From contig NZ_FUKR01000006.1 of NCBI RefSeq assembly GCF_900163835.1, forward strand, positions 1 to 64,000: 64,000 nucleotides of DNA, written 5' to 3'. Numbering within the stretch: position 1 is the stretch's first letter; the number at the start of each line of letters is the position of its first letter. The translations under genes and the position numbers were made by a program. Shown piece after piece: positions 51,094 through 63,139 of this stretch. The notes under the pieces are model-generated. The model made no database searches. It saw only the letters and a list, made by a program, of their open reading frames with translations, and was not told where the DNA came from. The DNA is from Mycetocola reblochoni REB411. GTDB taxonomy: Bacteria; Actinomycetota; Actinomycetes; Actinomycetales; Microbacteriaceae.

Positions 51094-51798
51094 TCACCAG
51101 GCGGTCGGCGGCAGCTCGAGGCTGTCCCCCAACTCGCCCAGCAGCGCGGTGACTTTCGGCTCGACGTCGGCGGCCACCGCCTGCCCGATCTCCCCGCGGT
51201 ATCCGGCGAGGAGCTCGCACACGCGGTAGCCGAGCTGGCGGGCGCACACGTCCGCCCTGCCGATCTGCTCGCGCAGCAGCGCGGCGTGCTCCGCGTCGAG
51301 CGGATCGTGGTGCTCCCCCTGGCCGTGCTCGGCGTCCTCATCCGTTGCACCGCTCGCCTCGCGCCGCCCGTCGCCCGGCCCCTGCGCGGCCAGCGGCTGA
51401 CCGGCGAGCTCGGCGAGGGTGAAGAGGTACGGCGCCCCGTCGACGGGCTCCGGGTCCAGCGGTGCGCCGCTGAGCTCGGGGGGAAGCCCCCTGTCGGGTC
51501 GGTACCTCCGCGCGTTCCGCCGCTCCGCCCTGCTCAGCTCGGCCGCGAGCAGGGGCAGCTCCGCCGCGGTGAAGCGGTCGACCTCGTCGTCGATGACCGC
51601 CGTCAGCCTGGTGGCGAGCGAGTGCTGGACCGCGTGCGGCACGTCACCGTCGAGCCCCGCGGAGGCGATGAGCGGCGACCCGAAGCAGCGCCGGCAGATC
51701 CGGGTGCGCCCCCGGTGGGTCGACGGCTGCCACGAGGGCAGCCAGTCCAGCCACGCGACGACCGCGTGGCCGACACGGGACTCGAGGGTGTGCTCCAC
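51094..51798 (-). CDS. Conserved-looking hypothetical protein, function unknown
   Basis: 234 residues, soluble, no signal peptide. Features seen: a CRRC pair near residue 35, a run of charged helices (AVIDDEVDRFTAAELPLLAAELSRAERRNARRYRPD), a disordered Gly/Asp/Glu/His-rich stretch (~140-170), and a C-terminal helical part with CARQLGYRVCELLAGYRGE. I do not recognise a family. The GTG start has no Shine-Dalgarno but TAGCGT lies 6 nt upstream (51810-51805), the pattern of a leaderless message. Codon bias is like its neighbours, so it is probably a real gene. Confidence 0.65.
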   Translation of the reverse strand: MEHTLESRVGHAVVAWLDWLPSWQPSTHRGRTRICRRCFGSPLIASAGLDGDVPHAVQHSLATRLTAVIDDEVDRFTAAELPLLAAELSRAERRNARRYRPDRGLPPELSGAPLDPEPVDGAPYLFTLAELAGQPLAAQGPGDGRREASGATDEDAEHGQGEHHDPLDAEHAALLREQIGRADVCARQLGYRVCELLAGYRGEIGQAVAADVEPKVTALLGELGDSLELPPTAW

Positions 51799-51859
51799 AC
51801 CACAACGCTAGCGCGCCGACACGCCCGAGACGCGGAGGCGGCTGCGCGGGCGGCGCGTG

Positions 51860-52390
51860 TCAGCGGCCGTCCTCGTCCTCCCACGGCCAGCGGGCGGGGC
51901 CGCCCGGCTCGTCCGGCGAGGCGACGAGCAGCGCACACAGCAGCACCGTCGGGACGGCGAGCACGCCGTCGGCGATCGTGAACGGCGACCCCAGGCGGTC
52001 CCCGGCGAAGCCGAGCCCGTGCAGCACCGATCCGCTCTCGACCCACACCGCCAGGCCACCGGCGACCGCCGCGCCCAGCCAGGCGGCGACGCCCCCGACG
52101 AGGGCCGCGCCGACGGAGGGCCGCATCGGCGCGGTGGGCTGTGCCCTGCGCGCCAGGACCCGCAGCTGCGCACCGCGCAGGCAGGCCACCCCGACGACGG
52201 TGACCGCCGTGATCGGCATGACGAGCCCGACGAGGATGCTGTGCTCCCCCTCGACGACGTCCCGGTCGAGCAGCAGGCTGAGCACGCCGGACACGGCGAT
52301 GACCAGCGCCGCGTACACCAGCGTCGCCAGGAGAGCGACGACGACGGCACGCGACGCGAAACGGTCGGGAGCGGGGGACGGATCAGTCAT
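51860..52390 (-). CDS. Small integral membrane protein, function unknown
   Basis: 176 residues with four hydrophobic segments (AVVVALLATLVYAALVIAV; LVGLVMPITAVTVVGVACL; ALVGGVAAWLGAAVAGGLAV; GVLAVPTVLLCALLVA) and an acidic C-terminus. No family recognised. It overlaps the FHA gene stop by 8 bp and is the last gene of the surface-protein operon, so co-expression is likely. Confidence 0.7.
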   Translation of the reverse strand: MTDPSPAPDRFASRAVVVALLATLVYAALVIAVSGVLSLLLDRDVVEGEHSILVGLVMPITAVTVVGVACLRGAQLRVLARRAQPTAPMRPSVGAALVGGVAAWLGAAVAGGLAVWVESGSVLHGLGFAGDRLGSPFTIADGVLAVPTVLLCALLVASPDEPGGPARWPWEDEDGR

Positions 52391-52925
52391 CGCCGCTCCG
52401 GGAGATCCGCAGGGGGCACTCGCCGAGGACGACGATCGACCCGGAGACCGCGAGCACGTCAGTGGCGTCCCCGGCGGGGAGCGGGACCCCGGCCGGCGAC
52501 AGCACGACGGTGCCGTTTGTGGACGACAGGTCGCGGACGAGGACGCCCCCGGCGACGGGGACGAGCAGGGCGTGCGTCGCGGAGACGCTGAGGGCCGACT
52601 CCCCCCTCACGGGGACGGACACCGTTCCGGGCCGGGGCCGGGGAGCGCGCCCGAGCAGCAGCGGGACGTCGAGGGCACGGGAGGCGCCGTCGGGGAGCAG
52701 CAGGACGAGGGCGTCGGCTCCGCCGTGCGGCACCGGCTCGGCTTGACCCGGCGCGTCGTTGAGGAGCGCATCGCCGACGAGGAAGCGCCGCACGCCGGCG
52801 GTGGAGGCGGTCGGGGGCGTCGGGCCGGCGCCCGGCTCCGGCCCGTTCCCCTCCGACGCGGTCGCGGCCCCCGGAGGCGGGCCGATGCGGCCGGGGACGG
52901 CCCGGTCGGGGGAGGTCTGCGCCAT
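52383..52925 (-). CDS. FHA-domain protein
   Basis: 180 residues. The N-terminal ~45 are Pro/Gly-rich and probably disordered; residues ~85-172 form a forkhead-associated fold with GR (92-93), SATH (115-118) and STNGT (134-138), which bind phosphothreonine peptides. A kinase or phosphatase partner is not in the window but commonly neighbours such operons in actinobacteria. Good GGGAGG ribosome-binding site; 16 bp after the transglutaminase-like gene. Confidence 0.85.
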   Translation of the reverse strand: MAQTSPDRAVPGRIGPPPGAATASEGNGPEPGAGPTPPTASTAGVRRFLVGDALLNDAPGQAEPVPHGGADALVLLLPDGASRALDVPLLLGRAPRPRPGTVSVPVRGESALSVSATHALLVPVAGGVLVRDLSSTNGTVVLSPAGVPLPAGDATDVLAVSGSIVVLGECPLRISRSGDD

Positions 52926-52941
52926 GCCGTCCCTCCCGTGA

Positions 52942-55509
52942 TCACTCGGCCGTGCGCCGACGGCGTGCGAGCCGGAACAGGCTCCGCAGTCGGCGGTGCC
53001 AGTTTAGCCCTCGCGCCATCCGGTGCTCCTGCTCAGCCGCGACCGCCCAGAGCCGGGCGACCTCGTCGCCGTCGGGCTCGGCGCCGGAGAACACCGCCCT
53101 GTCGACGTCACGGGCGAGGCCGAGCAGCTGCGCGTCCTCCTCCTCCCGCATGCGCGCGGCCGCGCTTTCGCGGTGCTGGCGCCGTGTGGACGCCGCGTCC
53201 GGCTCGCCTCCCCGATGCCCGGATGCGTGGTCGACATGGCCGGAGGCGTCGGCGGCGGCGTGGCCTCGCCCGATCGGACGGGGCCCGCTGCCGACCGGGG
53301 CGTGCCCGCTCCGGGCCGAGGGGGGTCCGCTCCGATGACCGGGGGGCTGCGCGGCGAGCACCGCGTTCAGCCGCGCCGCCCTGTGCTCCCTGCTCCCTCC
53401 CTCCGGCACGGGCCAGCCCAGCTCGACGCCCCGGTCGATGAGCTCGTCCCACGCCGCGGCGGCGACACGATCGGGCCGTCCCGTGCGCCGTCGACGCCAG
53501 GACCGCCCGGCCCGCACGGCCGCGAGCGCAGCGGCGACGGCCGCGAGCGCCGCGGGCAGGGCCAGCACGAGGCCCGCGGCGCGGAGCCACACGAGCCAGT
53601 CGTCGTCCCGTCGATCGCGCTCCTCGTCCCTGTCGTCGAGCTGGGCGGAGCCGAGCAGCTCGTCGACGGGCGCGTCGGCGCGCGGCGGCTGACGGATCTG
53701 CGGCTGGGGCTCGGCCTGCGGCTCGGGCTTCTGGTCCTGCGGGATCTCGGTGTCGTCCGGCGTCGGGTCGAAGCTCACCCAGCCGACCCCCTCGAAGGGG
53801 ACCTCCACCCAGGCGGTCACGTCCGCCCCGGTCACGGGCGTCGACGCGTCCCCGTTCCCGTCCCCGTCCCCGTCCTCGGCGGAGGCGTCGGGGAGGAACC
53901 CCATGACGACACGGGCCGGGTACCCGAGCGTCCGGGCCATGAGGGCGAAGGCGGAGGCGTACTGCTCCTCGTCGCCGATCATCTGCGACCGGCTCAGCAG
54001 CTCGTCGACCCGGTCGGACCCGTGCCCCGCGCGCGACGGCGCCGAGTCGTCGGGCAGGCCGTGGCTGAGGTAGCCGGTCGTGGCGAGACGGTGCTCGATC
54101 GCGCGCAGCCGGGCGATGGCCCCCTCCTCGCCCGCGGCGAGACGCGTCGCCGTCTCCCGTACCGACTCGGGGACGTTCCGGGGCTCCGGCAGGGCGATGT
54201 CGGCCACGGGCACGCCGTCGAGCTGTGCGTCCGACACCGCGGGAGCATCGGCTGCACCGACCGCGTACTCCGCGCCGGGGGGCACGCCGCCCACGACGAC
54301 GGCGCTCATGTCGGCGGCGCTGTAGCGGAGCAGAGGGAACGACCGCCCCGACGACGCATCGTGGTCGTCGATCGTCCGAGCCCTGCCCGGCAGGGGCAGC
54401 CAGATGCCCTCGTAGTCGACGAGGCTGATCGTCGTCGTCGTCTCTCCGCCCTCCGGCCCCGGGTCGACGACGGGAAGCCGTCGGCCGACCACCGTGAATG
54501 CCCCGCTGACGTCCCGCGCGCCGCCGGGATCGGCGAGCGCCCACACCCTGCCGTCGAAGTCCGTCATCGCCGCCAGTCTGATGCGCCCGCCCGGCTCGCC
54601 ACCCCGGACGCGGAACAGCTCCTGATCGGCCCTGTCCTTGGTGAAGGCGCGGAAGCCGGCGAGCGGGCTCGGCACCTCCCTCGCCTGGACGGGCGGCACG
54701 ACCTGATCCCTGAGCACCGTCCTCGATCCGTCGGGGAGCAGCAGGACCGCCCCCGCGCCGACGACGGCCGCGGCCGCGAGGGACCCGGCCATCCGCAGCA
54801 CGCGGGAACCGGACCGTGGGGATCCGTCGCGTCGGAGGCGCGGGGCTCCGCGCGAGGCCGGCCGCCCGCTCCCCCCGCGCGCCGGCCGCGGCCGCGCGGC
54901 GTCGGCAGGGGGCAGGTGCACCGACCAGGACAACCAGAGCACGGACAGGGCGACGACGGCGATGGCACGGGGCACGGGGAGGAACGGCTCGGCGGTGCCG
55001 ATGCAGGCCGTGAAGACGTAGAGCGCCAGCCCCGGCGCGAGCACGAGCAGCAGACGCGGGACGCGCCGCGGCCCCCACGGCGACAGCGAGACGGCGAGCC
55101 CCACCCCGGCCAGGGCCGCGACGACCGTGCACACGAGCGGCAGCACCCGCACCGTCGCCGGGTCGACGATGGGCGGCTGCACGGTGAACACGTCCCGCCA
55201 CGACGACACCGAGCCGACCAGGACCGTCCGAAGCGCGTCCGCCGACGGGAACACCCCTCCGAGCGTCTGCTCGGGGACCACCACCGCCGGGCCGATCAGC
55301 AGCGCTCCCGCGGCCGCGGCCGTCAGCGTCAGCGGCACCCCCCACCTCCGCCACGAGGCCAGCAGCGCCACCGCCGTGCCGAGGCCGATGCCGGCGAGCG
55401 CGGGGGCGAGGGCGGCCGCGCCGAACACGGGAACGAAGCCGAGGGAGGCGACGAGGGTCAGCAGCACGGGGACGGCCACGTCGACGCCGCGCACCCGCCC
55501 GGCCGTCAT
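52942..55509 (-). CDS. Transglutaminase-like membrane protein (TgpA type) with altered catalytic residues
   Basis: 855 residues. N-terminal cluster of ~7 hydrophobic helices (to ~residue 255), an extracellular part holding a transglutaminase-like core near residues 480-590, another transmembrane helix (WLVWLRAAGLVLALPAALAAVAAALAAV) and a basic cytosolic tail. In active enzymes the core shows a Cys-containing GDCEQ-like motif and a His in xHAWVEV; here these positions read GDEEQYASAFALMAR and DVTAWVEV, so Cys and His are both missing while the Asp in SFDPTP remains. It is therefore probably a non-catalytic member. ATGA overlap with the DUF58 gene; MoxR-DUF58-TgpA order is a known actinobacterial arrangement. 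Confidence 0.88.
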   Translation of the reverse strand: MTAGRVRGVDVAVPVLLTLVASLGFVPVFGAAALAPALAGIGLGTAVALLASWRRWGVPLTLTAAAAGALLIGPAVVVPEQTLGGVFPSADALRTVLVGSVSSWRDVFTVQPPIVDPATVRVLPLVCTVVAALAGVGLAVSLSPWGPRRVPRLLLVLAPGLALYVFTACIGTAEPFLPVPRAIAVVALSVLWLSWSVHLPPADAARPRPARGGSGRPASRGAPRLRRDGSPRSGSRVLRMAGSLAAAAVVGAGAVLLLPDGSRTVLRDQVVPPVQAREVPSPLAGFRAFTKDRADQELFRVRGGEPGGRIRLAAMTDFDGRVWALADPGGARDVSGAFTVVGRRLPVVDPGPEGGETTTTISLVDYEGIWLPLPGRARTIDDHDASSGRSFPLLRYSAADMSAVVVGGVPPGAEYAVGAADAPAVSDAQLDGVPVADIALPEPRNVPESVRETATRLAAGEEGAIARLRAIEHRLATTGYLSHGLPDDSAPSRAGHGSDRVDELLSRSQMIGDEEQYASAFALMARTLGYPARVVMGFLPDASAEDGDGDGNGDASTPVTGADVTAWVEVPFEGVGWVSFDPTPDDTEIPQDQKPEPQAEPQPQIRQPPRADAPVDELLGSAQLDDRDEERDRRDDDWLVWLRAAGLVLALPAALAAVAAALAAVRAGRSWRRRRTGRPDRVAAAAWDELIDRGVELGWPVPEGGSREHRAARLNAVLAAQPPGHRSGPPSARSGHAPVGSGPRPIGRGHAAADASGHVDHASGHRGGEPDAASTRRQHRESAAARMREEEDAQLLGLARDVDRAVFSGAEPDGDEVARLWAVAAEQEHRMARGLNWHRRLRSLFRLARRRRTAE

Positions 55510-56782
55510 CCGAGGACCCCGAGTGCGCGGTCGAGCTGGTCGAGGGCGCCGAGGCGCACCGAGCGGATGTCGCCCAGGGAGCTGACGCGGGCCGGCATTC
55601 CCGGCGCGGACTCCAGGTGCACGACGGCCGTCCCCCTCCCGACCAGCGCGCCGGCCGAGCGCAGCTCGGTCACGGGGATCCCCCTCCCCCCGACGATGAC
55701 GAGGATCCCCGGGGCCTCCTCGCCGGCGAGCATCGGCCGCATCCGCTCCCGCAGGCCCGCCGTCCCCTGCGGGTCGGTGACGAGCCGCGCGCAGTCGTCG
55801 AGCAGCGCCGTCGGTGTGTGCGTGCGGCACCGGACGCCCTCGCTGAGCAGCGACACCGCCCTGCCGGAGCGGATCATCGCGGCGGCGATCGACGCCGAGG
55901 CGCGCACGGCCAGCTCGAGGTCCTCGCCGTCGCCACCGTCGTCGTACGCCCTCGCGTCCCTCGTGAGGAACACGACGATCCGCGAGCGCCGCGTCTCCTC
56001 GAACTGGCGCACCAGCAGTGATCCGGTCCTGGCGCTGGAACGCCAGTGCACGAAGCGGATGTCGTCGCCGGGCACGTAGTCGCGCAGCGTCCGGAAGCTC
56101 AGGTCGTTGTCGGTCACCGTGGAGGACTCTCTCCCGTCGAGGTCGCGCATGACCCCCGTCGCGGTCGGGCTCAGCCGCCGCGTCTCCGGGTGGACGAACA
56201 GCTCGATGCGTTCCGTCCAGCTGACGGCGCGGCGGAACAGCCCCAGCGCGTCGCCGCGGATGGAACGGGCGGGGCCGGCAAGGATCACCGAGCGACGCCG
56301 GGTCGGCACGGCGAAGAGCTCCTCGTGTGACTCGTCGGGCCGGAGCGAGGGCACGCGGAACTCGACGGCGCCCCGCCCCACGGGGACCTCCATGAGCACG
56401 GGCAGCGACCGCAGCGGCGCCTCGTTCACGACGAGCAGCCGGCCGAGCGCCCGCTCGCCCTCGACCACCCGGACCGGCGACAGCTCGATCGTGACCCGGA
56501 ACAGCGGCCGGCCGAACAGCGACAGGGCGGCGAGCGCGGCCGCGGCGAGCAGGACCGCCCCGACGACGATGAGCTCCGTCCAGCCGAGCAGCACGCCGCT
56601 GAGGCCGAAGAGCGCACCGCCCCCGAGCGCGGTCCACCCCAGCGGGGTCACCGTCTCCCTGACCGGCCGGAGCCGGGACCGTGAGACGCTCAGCAGCCGT
56701 CTGGCCGTCCGGGTGACCGCGGGCAGGCCCGCCCTGGCCCTGGCCGTGTCGTCCCGCCCGTCGACGCCCCCTGGCCCTGCGC

Positions 56783-56786
<4 letters not shown>
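55506..56786 (-). CDS. DUF58 family protein
   Basis: 426 residues. Two hydrophobic helices at ~residues 48-90, then the extracytoplasmic-to-cytosolic core with the DUF58 signature LRDYVPGDDIRFVHWRSSARTG and LLVRQFEETRR, followed by a von Willebrand-like region (VVFLTRDARAYDD). Partner of the MoxR ATPase; the pair is thought to act in assembly or maturation of exported or cell-wall complexes. Translationally coupled to both neighbours by 4-bp overlaps. Confidence 0.92.
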
Positions 56787-57774
<988 letters not shown>

Positions 57775-57778
<4 letters not shown>

Positions 57779-60700
57779 TCGATCCTCTCTCCCGTCCTCG
57801 CATCGAAGGCGGGACTCGTGCTGCCGTCGTCGAAGCGCAGCCGGATGCCGCACGACGCCCGCAGCCAGCCGTCGACGTCGGCGCTGATGCGGAACCCCGT
57901 CGCGCCGGAGACCGGGACGTCGGTGACGGGCCCGGGGTCGGTGATCGCGACCCACCTGTCGAAGCGGCAGCCCTCCACCCCGGCGACGAGTCGCCGTTCC
58001 TGCCAGTGCCTGACGGTGCCGACGAACTCCCAGCGCCCGCTGAAGTCGATGTTCTGGCCGCGGTAGGCGGCCCGGAGCGACTCGACGGTCGGTGTGCCGT
58101 CGTCGGCGTCGCGGGTCGTCACCGTGTTCGTCGCCGACCAGGGCCCGCAGGAGCCCGCGGCGCCGCAGGCCCTGACCTCCGCCTTCGCCGTCCCCGGCGT
58201 CGACGCCGTCAGGGTGAGGGACCGCGCATCGCCGGCGGCGCGCTCGGTGCGGCCGTCGTATCTGACCTCGTAGCGGTCGATCCGCCCGCCCGTGTCGTGC
58301 GGTTGGGACCACGAGGCCCTCAGCTCGGTGGGGACGACCCACCGGTCGCCGGTGACGGTGAGCTCGGCCCCGGAGACGGCGCCCGGCCGCCCGTATGCGG
58401 TGGCCGTGGCGGCCTCGGACTCGGCCGACGCCCCGACCGCGTTGACGGCGACGACCGTCACCGAGACGCGGTGGCCGTTCGTCACGTCGAAGCGGTGGCT
58501 CTGCCCCGCCCTCGCCAGGGTCGCGGTCTTCCCGTCGTCGGTGCGGAGACGATACTCGGTGATCGGGGAGCCGTTCGTGGCCGGGGCCGTCGCGATCGTC
58601 GCGGTGACCTCGCCGTCCGCGGCGGAGAGCTCCGGAGCGGCGGGGCGCGAGGGGACGTCGGTGACGACGAGCTCGACCCGTCCCGTGGCCTCGCGTTCGC
58701 GGTCGCCCGTGGCGTCGCCGATCCGGTAGAGGACGCTCACCGTCTGCGTGCGTGTCGCCCCCGCCGTGACCCTGACCTCCGAGCCGCGGACGCTCGCCGT
58801 GGCCTCGCCGGCCTCGACCCTGGCCTCCAGCAGCCGGAGGGGGCGGTCGGGGAAGGGGTTCTGATCGTTCGCCGTGACCGGGACGTCGACGACCTGTCCC
58901 GGCCGGACGTCGTCCACCCGGTCGGCGACGGCGACCGGCGGCTCCCTGGTCGAGGACACCACGCGCACCCTCGCCTCACCCTCCACGACGAAGTCGCCGT
59001 ACCGCACGGAGAAGGTCACCGTCGTCGCCGTCCCCGCCGGGGTTCCGAACGGTGCGGAGGCGGTCAGTCGGGAGCCGGACAGCGACACCTCCACGCCCTC
59101 GCCGCCCCCGGAGAGCTCGCCGTAGCTGACGCGTGACAGCTCGTCAGGGTTCGGGTGGGTCGTGCTGTCCCTGAGGTCGACGGATACCGGCTCCTCACCG
59201 GCCTCGACGGTCAGCGTCGGCGGCGTGAAGCCGGGGGGCATGTCGGTCATGTCGGGGTCGCCGACGGTGATGGGCAGGATGAGCACCGACGTGCCACCCC
59301 TGCTGCCGTCGCTCACCGTCATCGTGATGGAGGCGGGTCCCCGGTAGCCCTGCGCGGGGGTGAACCGGAGCGTGCCCTCGTCGACGTAGCTGGACTCGCC
59401 GTCGGAGTGCACGCTGCTGACGCCGTCGGCGCCGGTCAGCCGCACGGCTTTTCCGGTCGGCGAGCGGACCAGGTCGTCGAGCCGCCACTGACGGGTCTGG
59501 CCCTGCTCGACGACCTGCTCGGGCAGCCCGGGGATCAGCTCGGGCGGGACCCCGTCGCTGTACGGTGGCACGATGACGAAGGCCGCGGCGCTGCGTTCGT
59601 CGTCCGCGCCGGGCTCGCCCGAGCTCAGCCGATAGGTGATCACCGTGCGACGGTCCCCCCTGCGCACGGACAGGGTGCCGTCCTCCGCGACCGTAGCGGC
59701 GTCGGCGTTCGCCCCCTCGACGCTGACCCTGAGCCCGTCGACCGGGCCGTTCGGGTTGGCCGCGCCCGCGCGGGGGTCGACGGTGACGACCCGTTCGCCG
59801 ACGACGTCGCCGGCCTCGACGACCTGGTCCACCGCCGTCGGCGAGGAGATCGTCGCCGTCGGCGTCACCGCCACCCTGAGCACGGCCGTGTCACGCCCGC
59901 CGTGCCCGTTGTCGATCGTGTATCGGACGGAGACGGTCGTGTCCTCCTCCGGCGCGGTCACCACGATGCGCCGGCCCTCGACCACCGCGGCCGCGCCCGC
60001 GGTGACCTCGCCCAGCTCCTCGGCGAGGGAGACGGGGTAGCCGTTTGGGTCGGAGTCGTTGTCGAGCACGGGGACCGAGACCGTGGTCCCCGGGCGCGCC
60101 TCGACGGCGTCGTCGACGGCGACGGGGGGAAGAGTCCGCTCCGGACGGGGGACCACGCCGATGCGGATCGTCCCCGTGCCGATCTCGCCGTCGGGGTCGC
60201 GCAGCTTGTAGCTGAACTCGTCGGTGCCCGCGGCGTCGGGCGAGGCGCGGTAGACCAGCTCCGCGCTGCTCTGGCCGGTGACGGCGCCCAGCTCGGGGGA
60301 GCCAGCCACGCCGTCCAGGACCGTGGAGTCGCCGTCCGGGTCGACGCCGTACAGCGGAAGGGCGAGGGACACGCTCGCTCCGGCGAACACCCGTGCGGTG
60401 ACGGTCCGCGGCGCCGGCGCCCTGTTCACCTCGCCGCCCAGCGGGAGCACGGTCACCCGCACCCTGGCGGTCGCCGTCTGGCCGTAGTCGTCGCCGACCG
60501 TGTAGACGAGCGAGTACTCGCCCTCCTCCTCCGGCGCCTGGATGCGAACCTCGTCCCCCGAGACGAACGCGACACCGCGGTTCGGCTCCTCCGCCAGCTC
60601 CTCGTCCAGGTGGAGGACCGCGTTGTCCGGGTGCACGTCGTTGTCGAGCACGGCGACGCTGCTGACGTCCCCCGCCCTGACCGTCACGGCGTCGTCCCTG

Positions 60701-63063
60701 GCCACCGGCGGCTGGTGGCTGCTCAGCGCGGGGACAGGGATGACGGTGACGGCCGCGGTGGCGCTGGCGTGACCGTCCGAGACGGTGTACTCGAACTGCA
60801 CGCTGCGTTCGAGCGCCGCCGTCGAGCTCACCCGGATGATGGAGCCCTCGACGACCTCGATGGACAGTCCCAGCGCCTCGTCGGGCACCGCGAGGTCCTG
60901 GACCACGAGGACGGAGCCGTCGGGCGACTGGTCGTTCGCCAGCACGGGGATGCGCGTCGGCTCGCCCTGACGGAGGAAGCCGACGTCCCGCACGGCCACG
61001 GGCGCGCTCCGGTCCCCGGGCCGGTCGCCGACGTCGACCCTGATCATCCCGACGCTCGTCTCCGAGCCGGCGCCGAGCGTGTACTTGACGTAGTAGCTGC
61101 CGGTCGTCCCCGCGGTCGCCTGGACGGTCCCCGCATCCCTGTCGACGGTGATGGTGATGCCGCCGGTCGTGGCCGTCGCGTCCCTGAGCTCGAGCGGCTC
61201 GCCGGAGGGCGACACGTCGTTCTCCAGCGGGTCGACGACGATCGGCTGCCCGACGAAGCCCTCGCCGAAGTCGGGCGCGCCGACGGGTCCGAGCGTGCCC
61301 CGTTCCTCGACCGCGACGGTGAAGGAGCCCGTCGACTGCGCGGAGCCGTCCGACACCGTGACCTCGACGGAGCGCTCACCGGTCTGGGCGCCGTCGTGGG
61401 CGAGGGTGACCAGCCCGTCCGGGCTCGTGCGCACGTCGTCGCCGGCGGAGGAGCGCGCGCCGACCAGGACGAGGTCGTCGCCGTCGGGGTCGTCCCAGTC
61501 GGTGAGCGCGTTGTAGCTGATCGACTGGCCGGCTTCGACGCTCGTGCCCCCCGTCCTGCTCTGCACCGGTGCGGAGTTCTCCTCGTCGGGGACGACGCGC
61601 AGCGTGATCTCGGCCGTGGCCGAGCCGCCGGGTCTGCCGTCGTCCACGCGATAGCCGAGCACGACCTCCCCCGACCGCCGCGACGCGTCCGGCTCGAACT
61701 GCAGCGCCCTCCCGCCGTCGATGGGGGTGAGCCGCCCCCAGCCCGCGGGGAGCTCGTCGACCCGGCTGATCGTCAGCACGTCGCCGTCCGGGTCGGTGTC
61801 GTTCGCCAGCGGGTCGATGACGGTGCTCCGGCCCGGCCGCACCCCTGCGTCGTCGTCGCGCGCGGTGGGCGGCCTGTTCTGATCGGTCCGCTCGGCGATG
61901 GTGTCCTCGAACGACTGCGTGGCGGAGCTCTTGTCGCCGTCCGGTGCGGCGTCGTCCTCGGGAGGGGTGACCGTCTCCCAGTCCGAGACGAGGCGCATGT
62001 CGCTCTGGCCCCGCCAGACCTCGCCGGAGACGGCGTCGTTGAGCACGACCGTCGACCCGTTGACGCGGAACACCGGGGCGGTGTCGCGCTGGTCGCCGCC
62101 GAGCTCGGCTCGGTGCGGTGCAGACCCCGCACAGGAGTGCAGTACCCGCGCGGCCGCGCCCCAGGCCGCGTAGTCGCAATCGCCGACCGCCACGGGTCTG
62201 GCGATTCCCGCAGCACCGGCGTCGGGCGCGGTGATCTCCGCGGGGACGGTGGTGATCTCCCCACCGCCGAGGGGAACCCTCAGCAGCGCCTCGTCCGTCG
62301 CCAGCAGCAGGCGGTCTCCCGCCGTGCCCGGCTGCTGGACGGCCACGACGCCCCCGGGGAGCTCGCGCTCGGCGCCCCCGGGCACGATCATGCGGTGCGC
62401 ATCCCTGTCGACGACGACGACGGTGTCGCCCGCTGCTGTCAGGACGGGGTCCCCGAGGGGGCCCAGCTCGCTCGTCTCCGGCTCCCCTCCCCCCGCGTCG
62501 AAGCGGAGGAGCTGCCCCGACTCCGGTGCGAGGGCGACGACCTCACCGTCCGGAAGTACGAGCGCCTGTGCGTCGTGCCCGAGCTCGGCGACGGGCTCCT
62601 CGTCCGCGGCGCTGAAGCTCAGCCCGCCGTCGAGGTCGGTGATCCAGAGCCGCCCATCGGCGGGGTCGACGATGCTCAGCCTGTCCCCGCGCAGCGCGAT
62701 CTGGGCGTCGGGCGGCACGTCGGCCCGCGCCCCGAGGCTCGCGTAGGAGGTGTCGACCTGCTCGAGCGAGGAGAACCCACCGTCGTGCACGAGGACGTTC
62801 TCGCCGTCCTGGAGCACGTCGAGCGTCGCCGACCGGGTCGAGACGGCCGACTCCAGCTCGCCGATCTGCGCGTTCATCCTGCCGATGCGCAGCTCATCGC
62901 CGTTGGTGACCCAGACGTCCCGCGGTTCCAGTTCCGGTTCGGTCACCGGAACCCCCTGGTTCGCGATCGCCAGCGCGACCGGGACGCCGATCAGGAGGAC
63001 GCTGAGCGCGGCAGAGACCGCCCGCGGACGTGCCGGCCGTGCCGACGACTGCGCTGATCCCAC
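57775..63063 (-). CDS. Giant membrane-anchored Ig-like/FN3 repeat protein
   Basis: 1762 residues. An N-terminal anchor helix (AVSAALSVLLIGVPVALAIA, ~15-34) leaves nearly everything outside the cell. Residues ~45-370 look like a beta-propeller-type region (LWITDLDGG, DDEAVVAL-like blades). Then come about ten tandem Ig/cadherin-like repeats with DPLANDTDPDGD, VLANDQSPDG, VLDNDVHPDN, VLDNDSDPNG and PVTANDQNP signatures, each ~90 residues, and two FN3 domains (~1490-1680), ending in a distinct C-terminal domain with two Cys. Probably an adhesin or wall-associated scaffold; the MoxR-DUF58-TgpA genes coupled to it may serve its assembly. GTG start with GAGGGGG 10 nt upstream. Confidence 0.88.
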
Positions 63064-63139
63064 CGGTGCGCGTCCCCCTCATGCATGAGTCGGGGCCGTC
63101 CCCCGACGGCTCCCGACGCCACGGTAACACGAGAAAACC

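Noticed and set aside
59155-63057. 1300-codon plus-strand frame opposite the giant Ig-like protein
   Set aside because: Shadow of the real minus-strand gene; composition is repetitive and motif-free.
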